Below, piece after piece: positions 1 through 7,536 of a stretch of 19,758 nt of DNA. The DNA lies in contig JAKSBB010000576.1 in assembly GCA_022361315.1 (NCBI GenBank), positions 1 through 19,758 on the forward strand, written 5' to 3'. The position numbers and the translations under genes are program-made. Source of the stretch: Desulfobacterales bacterium (lineage in GTDB: Bacteria > Desulfobacterota > Desulfobacteria > Desulfobacterales > Desulfobacteraceae). A model generated the notes under the pieces. The model saw only the letters and a program-made list of their open reading frames with translations, did no database searches and had not been told where the DNA came from. How positions within the stretch are numbered: position 1 is the stretch's first letter; the number at the start of each line of letters is the position of its first letter.

Positions 1-1107
1 CCTGTCATCGGTCTCGGTCATTTTATCACCGACTCCTTTCTGCTGCTCTATGCATACTACGCTGTTTCGGTGCTTGTATTTGCGGGTTTCTGGATGATAT
101 TTGCCCCCCACCGGTGGCAACTCTGGTCCATCCTCGGATCTGCCGGCATTCTTTTTTCCACTTACTTTTCCGTGCAGGTATCGGTGGCCATCAATAACTG
201 GCGGCGGCCGTTTTTCGACACGGTTCAAAGCGCGCTGGCAGCAGAGGCTTCTGTTCCGGTCTCAGATTTATATAGCCTGATCCTGATCTTTGCCCAGATC
301 GCCTTTCTGGCCATCGGCGTCTTTGTTATCACGAGATTTTTCATCAGCCACTACATCTTTCGCTGGCGAACCGCCATGAACGAATATTATACCGGGTACT
401 GGAAGGAACTTCGGCATATTGAGGGGGCATCCCAGCGTATCCAGGAAGATACCATGAGATTTGCCTCTATTATGGAAAGCCTCGGCGTCGCCATGGTGGA
501 TGCGGTGATGACATTGTTCGCATTCCTGCCCGTGCTGTGGTCATTGTCGCAATACGTCTCCGAGCTGCCCATCGTGGGTGTCATCCCCTATCCCCTCTTT
601 ACTGCAGCCATCCTCTGGTCATTGTTCGGCACAGGTCTGCTTGCCATTGTGGGTATCAAACTGCCGGGGCTTGAGTTTAAAAACCAGCGGGTGGAGGCCG
701 CCTATCGGAAAGAACTGGTATACGGGGAGGACGATGAACTCAGGGCCCAACCGGCAAGCTTAAAACAATTATTCGCCAATGTGCGGCGAAACTACTTCCG
801 GCTCTACTTCCACTACATGTATTTTAATGTGGCCCGCAGCCTCTACCTGCAGGCCGATAATATTTTCGTCTATTTTATACTGATTCCCACAATTGCCGCA
901 GGCACCATCACTTTCGGTATCCTGCAGCAGATACTCACAGCCTTCAACCAGGTGAGCAACTCATTTCAGTATCTGGTCAACTCCTGGACCACCATCGTTG
1001 AACTATTGTCCGTCTACAAACGTCTGCTGGCCTTTGAGGCGACCCTGGGCGGCAAACCATTGCCCAAGATTGACCGCACCTACGAGCCGGGAGTCAGTGA
1101 TCATTAG
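1..1107 (+). CDS. sbmA: SbmA/BacA-family peptide transporter, 5' end outside window
   Basis: Inner-membrane transporter of the SbmA/BacA family, which takes up peptides such as antimicrobial peptides and microcins using the proton gradient; related mycobacterial proteins also carry cobalamin. The frame is open from base 1, so the gene begins upstream; a GTG at 70 is only an internal codon. By recall alignment with E. coli SbmA (406 aa), about 40 N-terminal residues are missing. Family blocks seen include [23 protein letters not shown], the run [50 protein letters not shown] and the C-terminal [15 protein letters not shown]. Several hydrophobic segments fit the multi-span fold, and there is no ATPase domain. 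It is followed 14 nt later by an unrecognised gene on the same strand. Its link to the amine genes further right is unknown. The family assignment is very secure; the substrate in this organism is not known. Confidence 0.95.
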   Translation, partial: PVIGLGHFITDSFLLLYAYYAVSVLVFAGFWMIFAPHRWQLWSILGSAGILFSTYFSVQVSVAINNWRRPFFDTVQSALAAEASVPVSDLYSLILIFAQIAFLAIGVFVITRFFISHYIFRWRTAMNEYYTGYWKELRHIEGASQRIQEDTMRFASIMESLGVAMVDAVMTLFAFLPVLWSLSQYVSELPIVGVIPYPLFTAAILWSLFGTGLLAIVGIKLPGLEFKNQRVEAAYRKELVYGEDDELRAQPASLKQLFANVRRNYFRLYFHYMYFNVARSLYLQADNIFVYFILIPTIAAGTITFGILQQILTAFNQVSNSFQYLVNSWTTIVELLSVYKRLLAFEATLGGKPLPKIDRTYEPGVSDH

Positions 1108-1121
1108 GCACATGTAAACAT

Positions 1122-2021
1122 ATGATACGTATTGAAATTGTGGGGCCCTGGTCACCACCAAAACGAAGGGTAAGCCCGCAGGAACGCCACTATACCAGCC
1201 CTGACGGCAGATGGGAGATCCTGTTTCACAACCCCGATGAATATGTAAGGTGTGGCGATCCGGTGTGGACGTTGTCTTTGCTTCACAATGGGAAAGATGT
1301 AACACAGCGATACTCCAATTTTGCAAAATTTGTACGCAGGAATAAGTACTTTATCCCGGCACAGTACAACCCGTGGAGTTTCCAGGGCAACCAGCTGGTT
1401 TTACAAACCCAACCTCTGGGACCGGTATGGATATACACACCTGACAATGACACATTTTCCCAGTTTAAACTGAAACAGTCTCCGTCAACCATCCAGTGGG
1501 CACCGGATGAAGACAGACTTTTGCTCACCGGCAAAAGCGGTATTGAATTATACGACAGCAGCAACACATTAATTAAAAAACACCCATGGAAAAATGTTGA
1601 ACCGGAGGATTGTTTTGCATTTTGGACCATGCATTCCGGCAGTTTTGCACTTATTGTGCAGCATGGCGGTGAGACAGAAGCTCAGATCGGCCTTTACAAC
1701 AGCCATGACGGTTCATTGATTTCACAGCAAAATATTTCTCCGGGGGTTCTGCTCCCGTACGATAAAAAGACATACGAACAAATCCGCGGAGAATACGACA
1801 CATTGGTGGGGGAGTCCTGGACAGCCTCCGGAGAACTGCTGGACCTGTGGTATGATTTTGAATATATCCCGGATAAAACCCTCTTGTTGCTGGCCACATA
1901 CAGACCGGTTGGCGAGCCCTATAAAGATCCGGATGACGATGAACTGTTTTCAAAATACGGTAAACTGATTTGCCGGGCTCAGCAGGAGTGGGTCGCCGTT
2001 AAATTAAACTTTCCCCGCTGA
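1122..2021 (+). CDS. Hypothetical protein, possibly beta-propeller-like
   Basis: I do not recognise this 299-aa protein. It has no signal peptide, transmembrane segment or catalytic motif that I can see. Several short stretches have the look of beta-propeller or WD-like strands: SPDGRWEILF near the N-terminus, WAPDEDRLLLTG with IELYDSS in the middle, and WTASGELLDLWYDFEY later. The C-terminal third is rich in acidic residues (DPDDDELF). It begins 14 nt after sbmA with only a poor ribosome-binding site (AGG about 14 nt before the ATG), so it may depend on read-through from sbmA. It converges on the fdhD-like gene with a 23-nt gap. By eye it is more AT-rich than its neighbours, which may indicate separate origin. 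That it is a real gene is likely from its length and placement; function is unknown. Confidence 0.7.
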   Translation: MIRIEIVGPWSPPKRRVSPQERHYTSPDGRWEILFHNPDEYVRCGDPVWTLSLLHNGKDVTQRYSNFAKFVRRNKYFIPAQYNPWSFQGNQLVLQTQPLGPVWIYTPDNDTFSQFKLKQSPSTIQWAPDEDRLLLTGKSGIELYDSSNTLIKKHPWKNVEPEDCFAFWTMHSGSFALIVQHGGETEAQIGLYNSHDGSLISQQNISPGVLLPYDKKTYEQIRGEYDTLVGESWTASGELLDLWYDFEYIPDKTLLLLATYRPVGEPYKDPDDDELFSKYGKLICRAQQEWVAVKLNFPR

Positions 2022-2044
2022 AAAAATGACTTGGACGGGTCTGC

Positions 2045-2872
2045 TTAGGATGAAACTGCATCAAGAATCACCTGGCTGTGACCGCAGTACACCATAAACT
2101 TCCGGGCCTTTGCCCTGCCGATGACCACCATATTCAGGTCCCGGGCGATATCATATCCCATCCGTGTGATCCCGGACCGGGATAATATAATCGGAATTCC
2201 CATGGAGGCACATTTGATGACGATTTCGCTGGTCACCCGGCCGGTGGAATAAAGCAGTGTGTCTCCGCCATCCATATCCGCCGCCCACATTTTACCGGAA
2301 ATGGTATCCGCCGCGTTATGGCGTCCCACGTCTTCAACATGATAAATCACTTTTTCAGGGGTACAGAGGGCACAGGTGTGGACGGAACCGGCCGCCTTAT
2401 AGATATCACTTCGCGTGAGCAATTCTTTGCCCAGCCCATAGATGTCGGACTGCCTGATCCGGAACGGGGACAGGGGGCGGTCGTAAATCTTGTCCAGGCT
2501 GCAGCTGAAAACCGTGCCTTCGCCACACCCCGTGGTCACCACCTTCCGCTTCATCTGTTGCTTCATATCTGCAAGGTTATGATTCTTTGCCTTGACATGA
2601 ACGGTGTCATGTTCCCAGTCCTCCTTCACGGAAAGGATATCCGCATACCGGCTGATCAGGCGTTGATTCCGCAGATATCCCAGAACCAGATCTTCGGGAT
2701 GGGCGGCCAGGGTCATAAGCGTCACCACCTCAGTCCCGTTCAGGGTAATGGTGAGGGGATATTCCCCAACCACCGGCACCTCAGAAAGGCGTCCGGTATG
2801 ATCCAGCACCTGGATATTATGTGTGGTGGCAGGTCTGCTTTGCACGTCAGGCATACGGTCCGATGCATCCAT
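2045..2872 (-). CDS. fdhD: FdhD-family sulfurtransferase paired with AOR
   Basis: FdhD proteins pass sulfur from a cysteine desulfurase to the molybdenum or tungsten bis-pterin cofactor, classically of formate dehydrogenase. This 275-aa protein has the family core: TGCGEGT near residues 114-120, GSVHTCALC at 162-170, EDVGRHNA at 180-187, a STGRVTSE block at 209-216, and a C-terminal KFMVYCG. In E. coli FdhD the active loop carries two cysteines as CxxC (C121/C124). Here C116 is followed by G at the second position, while a CxxC sits in the HTCALC block (C167, C170). It is the last gene of the ferredoxin-AOR operon, 74 nt after AOR, with AGGA upstream of the ATG. The context suggests that it serves the tungstopterin of AOR rather than a formate dehydrogenase; no formate dehydrogenase gene is present in the window. 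Family assignment is firm; the client enzyme is inferred. Confidence 0.93.
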   Translation of the reverse strand: MDASDRMPDVQSRPATTHNIQVLDHTGRLSEVPVVGEYPLTITLNGTEVVTLMTLAAHPEDLVLGYLRNQRLISRYADILSVKEDWEHDTVHVKAKNHNLADMKQQMKRKVVTTGCGEGTVFSCSLDKIYDRPLSPFRIRQSDIYGLGKELLTRSDIYKAAGSVHTCALCTPEKVIYHVEDVGRHNAADTISGKMWAADMDGGDTLLYSTGRVTSEIVIKCASMGIPIILSRSGITRMGYDIARDLNMVVIGRAKARKFMVYCGHSQVILDAVSS

Positions 2873-2946
2873 ATTGGTTTTCCTATTGTCGTCACCTTTT
2901 ATCAGGGTGTGGCCCGGTTTCCCGGGCCGTATCCATATACCCCGAT

Positions 2947-4854
2947 TTATTGCTCGCTTAATCCAAGCTCCGCCAGTTTTTCAGGCAGGGGGATGCCGCT
3001 TTCATCCCACCCACGCAACCGGTAATAATCCGGCAGGAGCTGATCCTGTTCAAATACCTGGCCTTTACAGGGCCCTTCGGGCATGGGCTCTTTCAGGAAC
3101 CGTTTGGGCAGGGTGTCATCTTTGGCGGACAGCCCTGCCTTGAGGTTGAACACCCGCTCCATGGTGAAAATTTTCTCACCCCGTTTGTTCATGGCCTCCA
3201 CCCCGCCGAAATCAACCCCCGTCGCACTTTCCAGAAGATCCACCACATCCTGCTCCGGCGTATCCATCAGGAGAAAATAACAAAAGCCGAGGGAGTCGTA
3301 TGCCCAGGCCGTATAATCCTGATAGTGGATGGTCATCTCCACCTTGCCTTCAATGGCAAACCGGTCCATATCCTTATCGGTTTCCGGGGTCCAGTAGCCC
3401 AACATGGTGGTCTCATAGATTTCAGAGCAGTTTACCTCTGCCCGGCAATGATCCCCGCCCCTGTTGTTGGTCACAAAGGCAAGCCCCTGACCTTTGACCC
3501 CCCTGGGATCGTAGTTGGGCAATTCCTGTTTCTTAACGGACATGGACAGCTCCGGATGGCCATAGCGTTCGCCGAGGCGGTAAGAGCCCTCTCCCATAAT
3601 CCAGCCGAAGCCTTCCCGGGTGGCCATCTTCTCCACCATGTCGATCACGGCATCGGCATTGCCGAAGTTCAGCGGGTATCCCACATCCGATTCAGGCAGT
3701 GCACCGATTTCAAACAATTCCATGGCACAGCCGATGGTTGCACCGGCGGATATGGTGTCCATCCCCATATCGTTACACATGATCGAGGCTTTGATAACCG
3801 CCGGCAGGTTGTCACAACCCGTGACGGACCCCAGAGAGGCCACAGACTCATATTCAGGCCCCTCCCCTTTGGTGGCATACTTGGGATGGTCTACTTTGGC
3901 CAGCCTGGCACATCCGGCAGGGCAGGCAAAACAGGCCTTGTTGGGCCCGTGACCCCTGGCGGAATATTTGTCTGCAAACGTATCTCCGCTGATCTTATCC
4001 GCCCCTTCAAAGACCCCGGTCCTGAAGTTGCGGGTGGGAAGGATACCAAGATCGTTGGTAAAACTCAATACGCCGATGGTGCCGTGCTGCCCCAGCCCCT
4101 GGGCGCAGCTGGGTGCGGGATCCGCCCAGTAATCCCAGACCTTGGCAATGTTTTTATTAAATTCAGGAAGGTCCGCCATACGAATTCCGTTGTTTCCCCT
4201 GACCACCAATGCCTTAAGATTCTTTGATCCCATCACCGCACCGATGCCGCCGCGGCCTGCGGCCCTGGCACCCATGACACCCCCGGTGATGACGTTGGCG
4301 ATCCGGGCCTGGTTTTCCCCGGCAGGACCGATGGCAGCCGTATGGGCCATGGGATCGGTTTCACCGATGAGCACCTCTTCCGTGGCTTCGGTGCCCTTCC
4401 CCCAGATATGCGCAGCATCCCGAAGCTGAATCTTCTTGTTCTTGATATATAGATACACCGGCTTTGGTGATTTGCCCTCAAAAATGATGAAGTCATACCC
4501 GCAGAATTTCAGCTCAGCCCCGAAATACCCGCCCACACCGGCATTTGCGATACCACCGGTAAGTGGTGATTTGGTAACGAAGTAGGTCCGGTTGCCGGCA
4601 GGCGGCATACAGGTCAGGGGGCCCGTGGCAACGATGAGTTTATTCTTTGGCTCAAGAGCATCCACCCGGGGATCCACCTCATCCACCATATATTTGATGC
4701 CAAGTCCCCTGGCACCGATATAGTCCTTCATAATACCGGGGTCATTCTCTATCACCTGAATATCAGCGGTGGTCAGATTGATCCGTATATGCCTGCCGGT
4801 CCAACCGAAAACCTGCGCCTGCTGTTGTTTCTTCTCAGTTGTCTGCGTGCTCAT
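2947..4854 (-). CDS. aor: Aldehyde:ferredoxin oxidoreductase, tungsten-pterin subunit
   Basis: Cytoplasmic AOR-family enzyme (635 aa, close to the usual 600-650) that normally oxidises aldehydes to carboxylic acids, or runs in reverse, with electrons passing through a [4Fe-4S] cluster. The N-terminal pterin-binding region has GARGLGIKYM (47-56), ATGPLTC, the SPLTGG turn and the AGRGGIGAVMGSKNLKA block (199-215). Cluster ligands are C308-x2-C311-x3-C315 and a distal C525, matching the spacing pattern of Pyrococcus AOR (C288, C291, C295, C494). GPEYES (332-337) and RGGDHCRAE (465-473) lie where acid and histidine residues approach the metal. The ATG overlaps the stop of the upstream ferredoxin gene by 4 nt (ATGA) and has a strong AGGAGGT site, so the two are translationally coupled. 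BamB, the class II benzoyl-CoA reductase subunit, belongs to the same family and cannot be excluded by eye. A role in oxidising an aldehyde released by the nearby glycyl radical enzyme is inference. Confidence 0.93.
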   Translation of the reverse strand: MSTQTTEKKQQQAQVFGWTGRHIRINLTTADIQVIENDPGIMKDYIGARGLGIKYMVDEVDPRVDALEPKNKLIVATGPLTCMPPAGNRTYFVTKSPLTGGIANAGVGGYFGAELKFCGYDFIIFEGKSPKPVYLYIKNKKIQLRDAAHIWGKGTEATEEVLIGETDPMAHTAAIGPAGENQARIANVITGGVMGARAAGRGGIGAVMGSKNLKALVVRGNNGIRMADLPEFNKNIAKVWDYWADPAPSCAQGLGQHGTIGVLSFTNDLGILPTRNFRTGVFEGADKISGDTFADKYSARGHGPNKACFACPAGCARLAKVDHPKYATKGEGPEYESVASLGSVTGCDNLPAVIKASIMCNDMGMDTISAGATIGCAMELFEIGALPESDVGYPLNFGNADAVIDMVEKMATREGFGWIMGEGSYRLGERYGHPELSMSVKKQELPNYDPRGVKGQGLAFVTNNRGGDHCRAEVNCSEIYETTMLGYWTPETDKDMDRFAIEGKVEMTIHYQDYTAWAYDSLGFCYFLLMDTPEQDVVDLLESATGVDFGGVEAMNKRGEKIFTMERVFNLKAGLSAKDDTLPKRFLKEPMPEGPCKGQVFEQDQLLPDYYRLRGWDESGIPLPEKLAELGLSEQ

Positions 4855-5336
4855 GCGCCCACCTCCTGTTCCTGTGATGCCTTCACCTTTGATACATAAG
4901 CCAGCCGGATATCCTCACTGGTTTTGCCCGGTGTCTTGAACTCCAGGGCACCGTAAAAACAATGCTTGACGCACTCGGGGTCTCCGCCGCAAAGATCACA
5001 CTTATTGGCCACTTTCTCCTGTTTGGCGATATCCATGGCACCGAACGGACAGGCTTTCACACATTTCCTGCAGGCAATGCATTCGCTGTCCACCACCTCC
5101 ACGGCGGCAGTTTCCTCATTTCTTACCAGTGCCTCCTTGGGACATACCTCTATACAAGGTGCCGTACCGCATTGCTGGCAGACCATGGGATAATAGAACA
5201 AGTCCTTGGAAATGATACTGACCTTTATTCTTGACTTGGACGGGTTGATCTCCCCGAAGTGGTGGGTTGAGCAGGTGTATTCACATATCCTGCACGCCGT
5301 GCACTTCTCCGGGTTCACCTCGATGTATCGCGTCAT
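4851..5336 (-). CDS. Four-cluster ferredoxin subunit of AOR
   Basis: Polyferredoxin-type electron transfer subunit, 161 aa, with sixteen cysteines arranged for four [4Fe-4S] clusters: C12/15/18/22, C53/56/61/65, C86/89/92/96 and C113/116/122/126. The layout is that of DMSO-reductase-type iron-sulfur subunits and of the small AorA-like subunits that partner bacterial AORs such as that of Aromatoleum. There is no signal peptide, so it is cytoplasmic. It is the first gene of the operon, and its stop overlaps the AOR start, as expected for subunits of one complex. The start is fixed by AAGGAGG six bases before the ATG. It probably carries electrons between AOR and ferredoxin or an NAD-linked flavin subunit; no FAD-binding third subunit (AorC) is present here, so the final acceptor is unknown. 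An alternative reading is BamC-like, if the AOR were BamB-like. Confidence 0.9.
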   Translation of the reverse strand: MTRYIEVNPEKCTACRICEYTCSTHHFGEINPSKSRIKVSIISKDLFYYPMVCQQCGTAPCIEVCPKEALVRNEETAAVEVVDSECIACRKCVKACPFGAMDIAKQEKVANKCDLCGGDPECVKHCFYGALEFKTPGKTSEDIRLAYVSKVKASQEQEVGA

Positions 5337-5418
5337 TTAGCAACCTCCTTTAACGTGTTTTTTAGCACTCCGGCTCCGGCGGAGTCCTCATCAAACCTCT
5401 TTACTCGGGGTGTTAATA

Positions 5419-5434
5419 TGCAATATCCAAACCA
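5419..5434 (-). promoter_or_regulatory. Sigma-54-type promoter of ferredoxin-AOR-fdhD operon
   Basis: Read on the minus strand the site is TGGTTTGGATATTGCA, with GG and GC separated by exactly ten bases and a perfect TTGCA at -12. The -24 part keeps TGG but not the CAC. The predicted start is near 5408, giving a leader of about 70 nt to the ATG at 5336. Transcription would need an AAA+ activator; two such genes are in this window. Confidence 0.6.
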
Positions 5435-5508
5435 GGCGGAGAAGCCTGTCCGGCCAGCCTGAAACGCCCGGTTAGCCAGCAATATTTGGAGAGGAGAACC
5501 AAACATCC

Positions 5509-5524
5509 GATCCAAAATTGAATC
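5509..5524. repeat. 16-bp repeat copy 1, candidate activator site
   Basis: GATCCAAAATTGAATC, 15 of 16 bases identical to the copy at 5684-5699 in the same orientation. The motif is partly symmetrical (GATnCA...TGnATC), as expected for a dimeric HTH protein. It lies about 100-117 bp upstream of the predicted AOR transcription start, a usual distance for sigma-54 enhancers. Confidence 0.5.
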
Positions 5525-5683
5525 TCAATACATTGGGGCACGCATCCGGGGAAATCCGTTTTTTGTTCTTATCCGGAACCGTGAGTCATGTACAGGCAAA
5601 TACGGCGAAAGACCCGAACCGTCCTTACCTTCCGGCAATGCGCATCATAAGAAACCACCGGGAAAAGCCGATTTTAACGGACT

Positions 5684-5699
5684 GATCCACAATTGAATC
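5684..5699. repeat. 16-bp repeat copy 2, candidate activator site
   Basis: GATCCACAATTGAATC, the second copy of the repeat at 5509-5524. It lies about 160-176 bp upstream of the predicted start of the methyltransferase transcript at about 5860. Having one copy at enhancer distance from each of the two divergent promoters argues for shared control. Confidence 0.5.
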
Positions 5700-5833
5700 C
5701 GCAAAGCAGCCTTTCATCCCGAAATCCTGAGCCGATTTCATTTTTTTAAACCGGGATTCAGCCCGTATCCGTAACGGTTTTAAGGATAAAAACAAATTTT
5801 TGATTATCGCCACGGCACCCCTTTCTGCTACAA

Positions 5834-5849
5834 TGGTCTTCTACTTGCA
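5834..5849 (+). promoter_or_regulatory. Sigma-54-type promoter of MttB-family gene
   Basis: TGGTCTTCTACTTGCA: TGG at -24, perfect TTGCA at -12, and ten bases between GG and GC. The predicted start is near 5860, leaving a 65-nt leader before the ATG at 5925. It resembles the element before the solute-binding protein at 7473 (shared TGGTnTTnTACTTGnA). Confidence 0.65.
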
Positions 5850-5924
5850 AAACAGGTTCGTTGAGCACCTGACATCCGCCTTTGGATGACAATACAATTC
5901 AACGAAACTTGAGGGAGCCAACAC

Positions 5925-7337
5925 ATGTTTGAACGGATGACCATTCTAAAAGAAAAAGATTTTGAGAAACTCCATGAAGCAACCCTTCGCGTCTATGAGG
6001 AGGTGGGGATTGCCTTCCACTCGGACAAGGCATTGGACGTGTTTAAAAAACACGGAATCCGTGTGGACGGAAACAAGGTACACTTCACGGCTCAGGACGT
6101 TGATGCCGCGCTGAAAACGGCTCCTTCGCAGTTTAAAATCCATGCCCGGAATCCTGAAAAAAGCGTCACCATGGGTGGCAATAACCTGGTTGTCTCCCCC
6201 GGTTACGGCGCCCCCTTCGTCATGGAAGACGGGGAACAGCGTCCGGCGGTGCTTGAAGACTACGTGAAATTCTGCAAGCTGGTACAGACCTCCAAATATA
6301 TTGATATGAACGGTATGCTGATGGGGGATCCGTCGGATAAAGACCCGGACACCCGACACCTGGATATGGTATTTTCAAACATCATCAACTGTGACAAACC
6401 CTTTGTGGGCAGTTCCGTTTCAGAACAGGCCGCCCAGGACACCGTTAACCTGGCCGCCATCGCCTTTGATGAAGACATTCGGGATAAACCCGTCACCATG
6501 GGCATCATATCTTCGCTTTCTCCCCTGCAATACGCCTCGGAGATGGCTGAAGCCTGTATCGTATACGCAGAGAACGGTCAGGTGAACATGTGCGCCCTGC
6601 TCTCCCAGGCCGGCGCCACCGCACCGGTGACCCTGCCCGGTCTGCTCGTCACCCAGAATGCCGAAGTCCTGGCCGGCATCATTCTGGCCCAGCTCGTCCG
6701 GGCCGGCGCCCCCTGTATTTACGGCACCACCTCTACGGTGACAGATATGCGTACAGGCGCCCTGGCTGTAGGGGCTCCGGAACTGTCCATGATCCAGAAC
6801 GCCACCCAGAACATGGGCCATTACTACGGCCTGCCCACCCGGGGCAGCGGCGGTATCTCCGATACCCACGGCATTGACTACCAGTCCGGCATCGAATCCA
6901 CTCTGGCCCTGACCTCCACCATCATGAGCGGCGCCAACTTCATTCTCCACGGCTGTGGCATTGTGGGCTCCTATATCGCCATGAGCCATGAGAAATACCT
7001 TCTGGATGAAGAGATTATCGGCATGCTCCGCAGGATGCTCCTTCCCATAGACGTGACGGATGAACGCATTGATATGGATACGATTAAACAGGTGGGTTGC
7101 GGCGGCGAATACCTGACCAATCCCCAGACCTTTAAATACTGCCGGTCCGAGTTTTTCATGCCCGATCTGGCACAGCGTCTGGACTATTCATCCTGGATGA
7201 ACAAAGGCAGCAGGGATATTAAGGACATTGCCAAAGAGAAACTTGAAGAACGCCTGAACCAATGGGAAAAACCCGCCATTGACAGTGACATCGAAGCGCG
7301 GTTGGCGGATTATGTGCAGACCCACACTGCGTCCTGA
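5925..7337 (+). CDS. MttB-superfamily methyltransferase, non-pyrrolysine
   Basis: Member of the trimethylamine methyltransferase (MttB, COG5598) superfamily, 470 aa. Non-pyrrolysine members such as MtgB, MtpB and MtcB move a methyl group from glycine betaine, proline betaine or carnitine to a cobalamin on a small corrinoid protein. Family features visible are the N-terminal helix LHEATLRVYEEVGI, the TIM-barrel segments PVTMGIISSLSPL and VTQNAEVLAGIILAQL, the YGLPTRGSGGISD...DYQSG block at 301-322, the SHEKYLLDEE segment (354-363), and a C-terminal GGEYLTNPQTFKYCRSEFF. The frame has no internal UAG, so pyrrolysine is not used. The start is supported by GAGGGAG seven bases before the ATG. It stands alone between a sigma-54-type promoter and a palindromic terminator. 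No corrinoid protein gene adjoins it, so the methyl acceptor must come from elsewhere, or the protein has a different reaction. The substrate is not determinable from sequence. Confidence 0.92.
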   Translation: MFERMTILKEKDFEKLHEATLRVYEEVGIAFHSDKALDVFKKHGIRVDGNKVHFTAQDVDAALKTAPSQFKIHARNPEKSVTMGGNNLVVSPGYGAPFVMEDGEQRPAVLEDYVKFCKLVQTSKYIDMNGMLMGDPSDKDPDTRHLDMVFSNIINCDKPFVGSSVSEQAAQDTVNLAAIAFDEDIRDKPVTMGIISSLSPLQYASEMAEACIVYAENGQVNMCALLSQAGATAPVTLPGLLVTQNAEVLAGIILAQLVRAGAPCIYGTTSTVTDMRTGALAVGAPELSMIQNATQNMGHYYGLPTRGSGGISDTHGIDYQSGIESTLALTSTIMSGANFILHGCGIVGSYIAMSHEKYLLDEEIIGMLRRMLLPIDVTDERIDMDTIKQVGCGGEYLTNPQTFKYCRSEFFMPDLAQRLDYSSWMNKGSRDIKDIAKEKLEERLNQWEKPAIDSDIEARLADYVQTHTAS

Positions 7338-7366
7338 TCTCCATTAACCAGCAAATGGATTCAAAC

Positions 7367-7390
7367 CGGGGAAGCGAATTCGCTTCCCCG
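7367..7390 (+). terminator. Palindromic terminator after MttB-family gene
   Basis: A perfect 24-base palindrome: arms CGGGGAAGCG and CGCTTCCCCG around AATT, beginning 29 nt after the stop codon. The tail is C/T-rich (cccctctattg) rather than a run of T, so intrinsic termination may be incomplete. It separates the methyltransferase from the solute-binding protein. Confidence 0.65.
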
Positions 7391-7472
7391 CCCCTCTATT
7401 GTAAAATCTGTCTTGCGCCGAAAGCGGTTCATCCGAAATAGTAAATTTTTTAAAGACCTTGTCCCCAAAACA

Positions 7473-7488
7473 TGGTATTGTACTTGTA
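7473..7488 (+). promoter_or_regulatory. Sigma-54-like promoter of solute-binding protein gene
   Basis: TGGTATTGTACTTGTA, with GG and the -13 G ten bases apart. The -12 motif is TTGT instead of TTGC, so the match is imperfect, but it shares 12 of 16 positions with the element at 5834. The predicted start near 7499 leaves a 38-nt leader to the ATG at 7537. Confidence 0.45.
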
Positions 7489-7536
7489 CACATCGTAACA
7501 ATTCGCCGTAAAAACCAATCAAAAAAGGAGTCTTTG

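Larger units (their letters stand above)
5337..5924 (+). other. Divergent control region between AOR operon and methyltransferase gene
   Basis: Gene-free stretch of 588 bp. It holds two outward-facing sigma-54-type promoters (annotated separately), two copies of a 16-bp dyad-like direct repeat at 5509-5524 and 5684-5699, and a small 6-bp inverted repeat (ACTCCG/CGGAGT, 5367-5385) inside the predicted AOR leader. Two short minus-strand open frames occur here, but the one checked (5625-5813) begins with GTG and has no convincing ribosome-binding site, and the other crosses the predicted promoter, so I do not call them. The spacing of the repeats from each promoter fits upstream activator sites. 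Confidence 0.6.

Noticed and set aside
2318..3025. 235-codon open frame on the + strand
   Set aside because: Antisense to fdhD and the end of AOR; no conserved features.
3325..4227. 300-codon open frame on the + strand
   Set aside because: It lies wholly opposite the AOR gene, which has clear motifs; the frame shows no recognisable domain or ribosome-binding site.
5333..5515. 60-codon minus-strand frame upstream of the ferredoxin gene
   Set aside because: It spans the predicted sigma-54 promoter and leader of the AOR operon and has no recognisable content.
5625..5813. 62-codon minus-strand frame in the divergent control region
   Set aside because: It begins with GTG without a convincing ribosome-binding site and overlaps a repeat of the predicted control region.
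5812..5830. Alternative sigma-54 site CGGCACCCCTTTCTGCT
   Set aside because: GG and GC are 11 rather than 10 bases apart; the element at 5834 fits better.
5925..7337. Pyrrolysine-containing trimethylamine methyltransferase (mttB)
   Set aside because: There is no in-frame UAG inside either MttB-family gene and no pyrrolysine biosynthesis gene or tRNA in the window.
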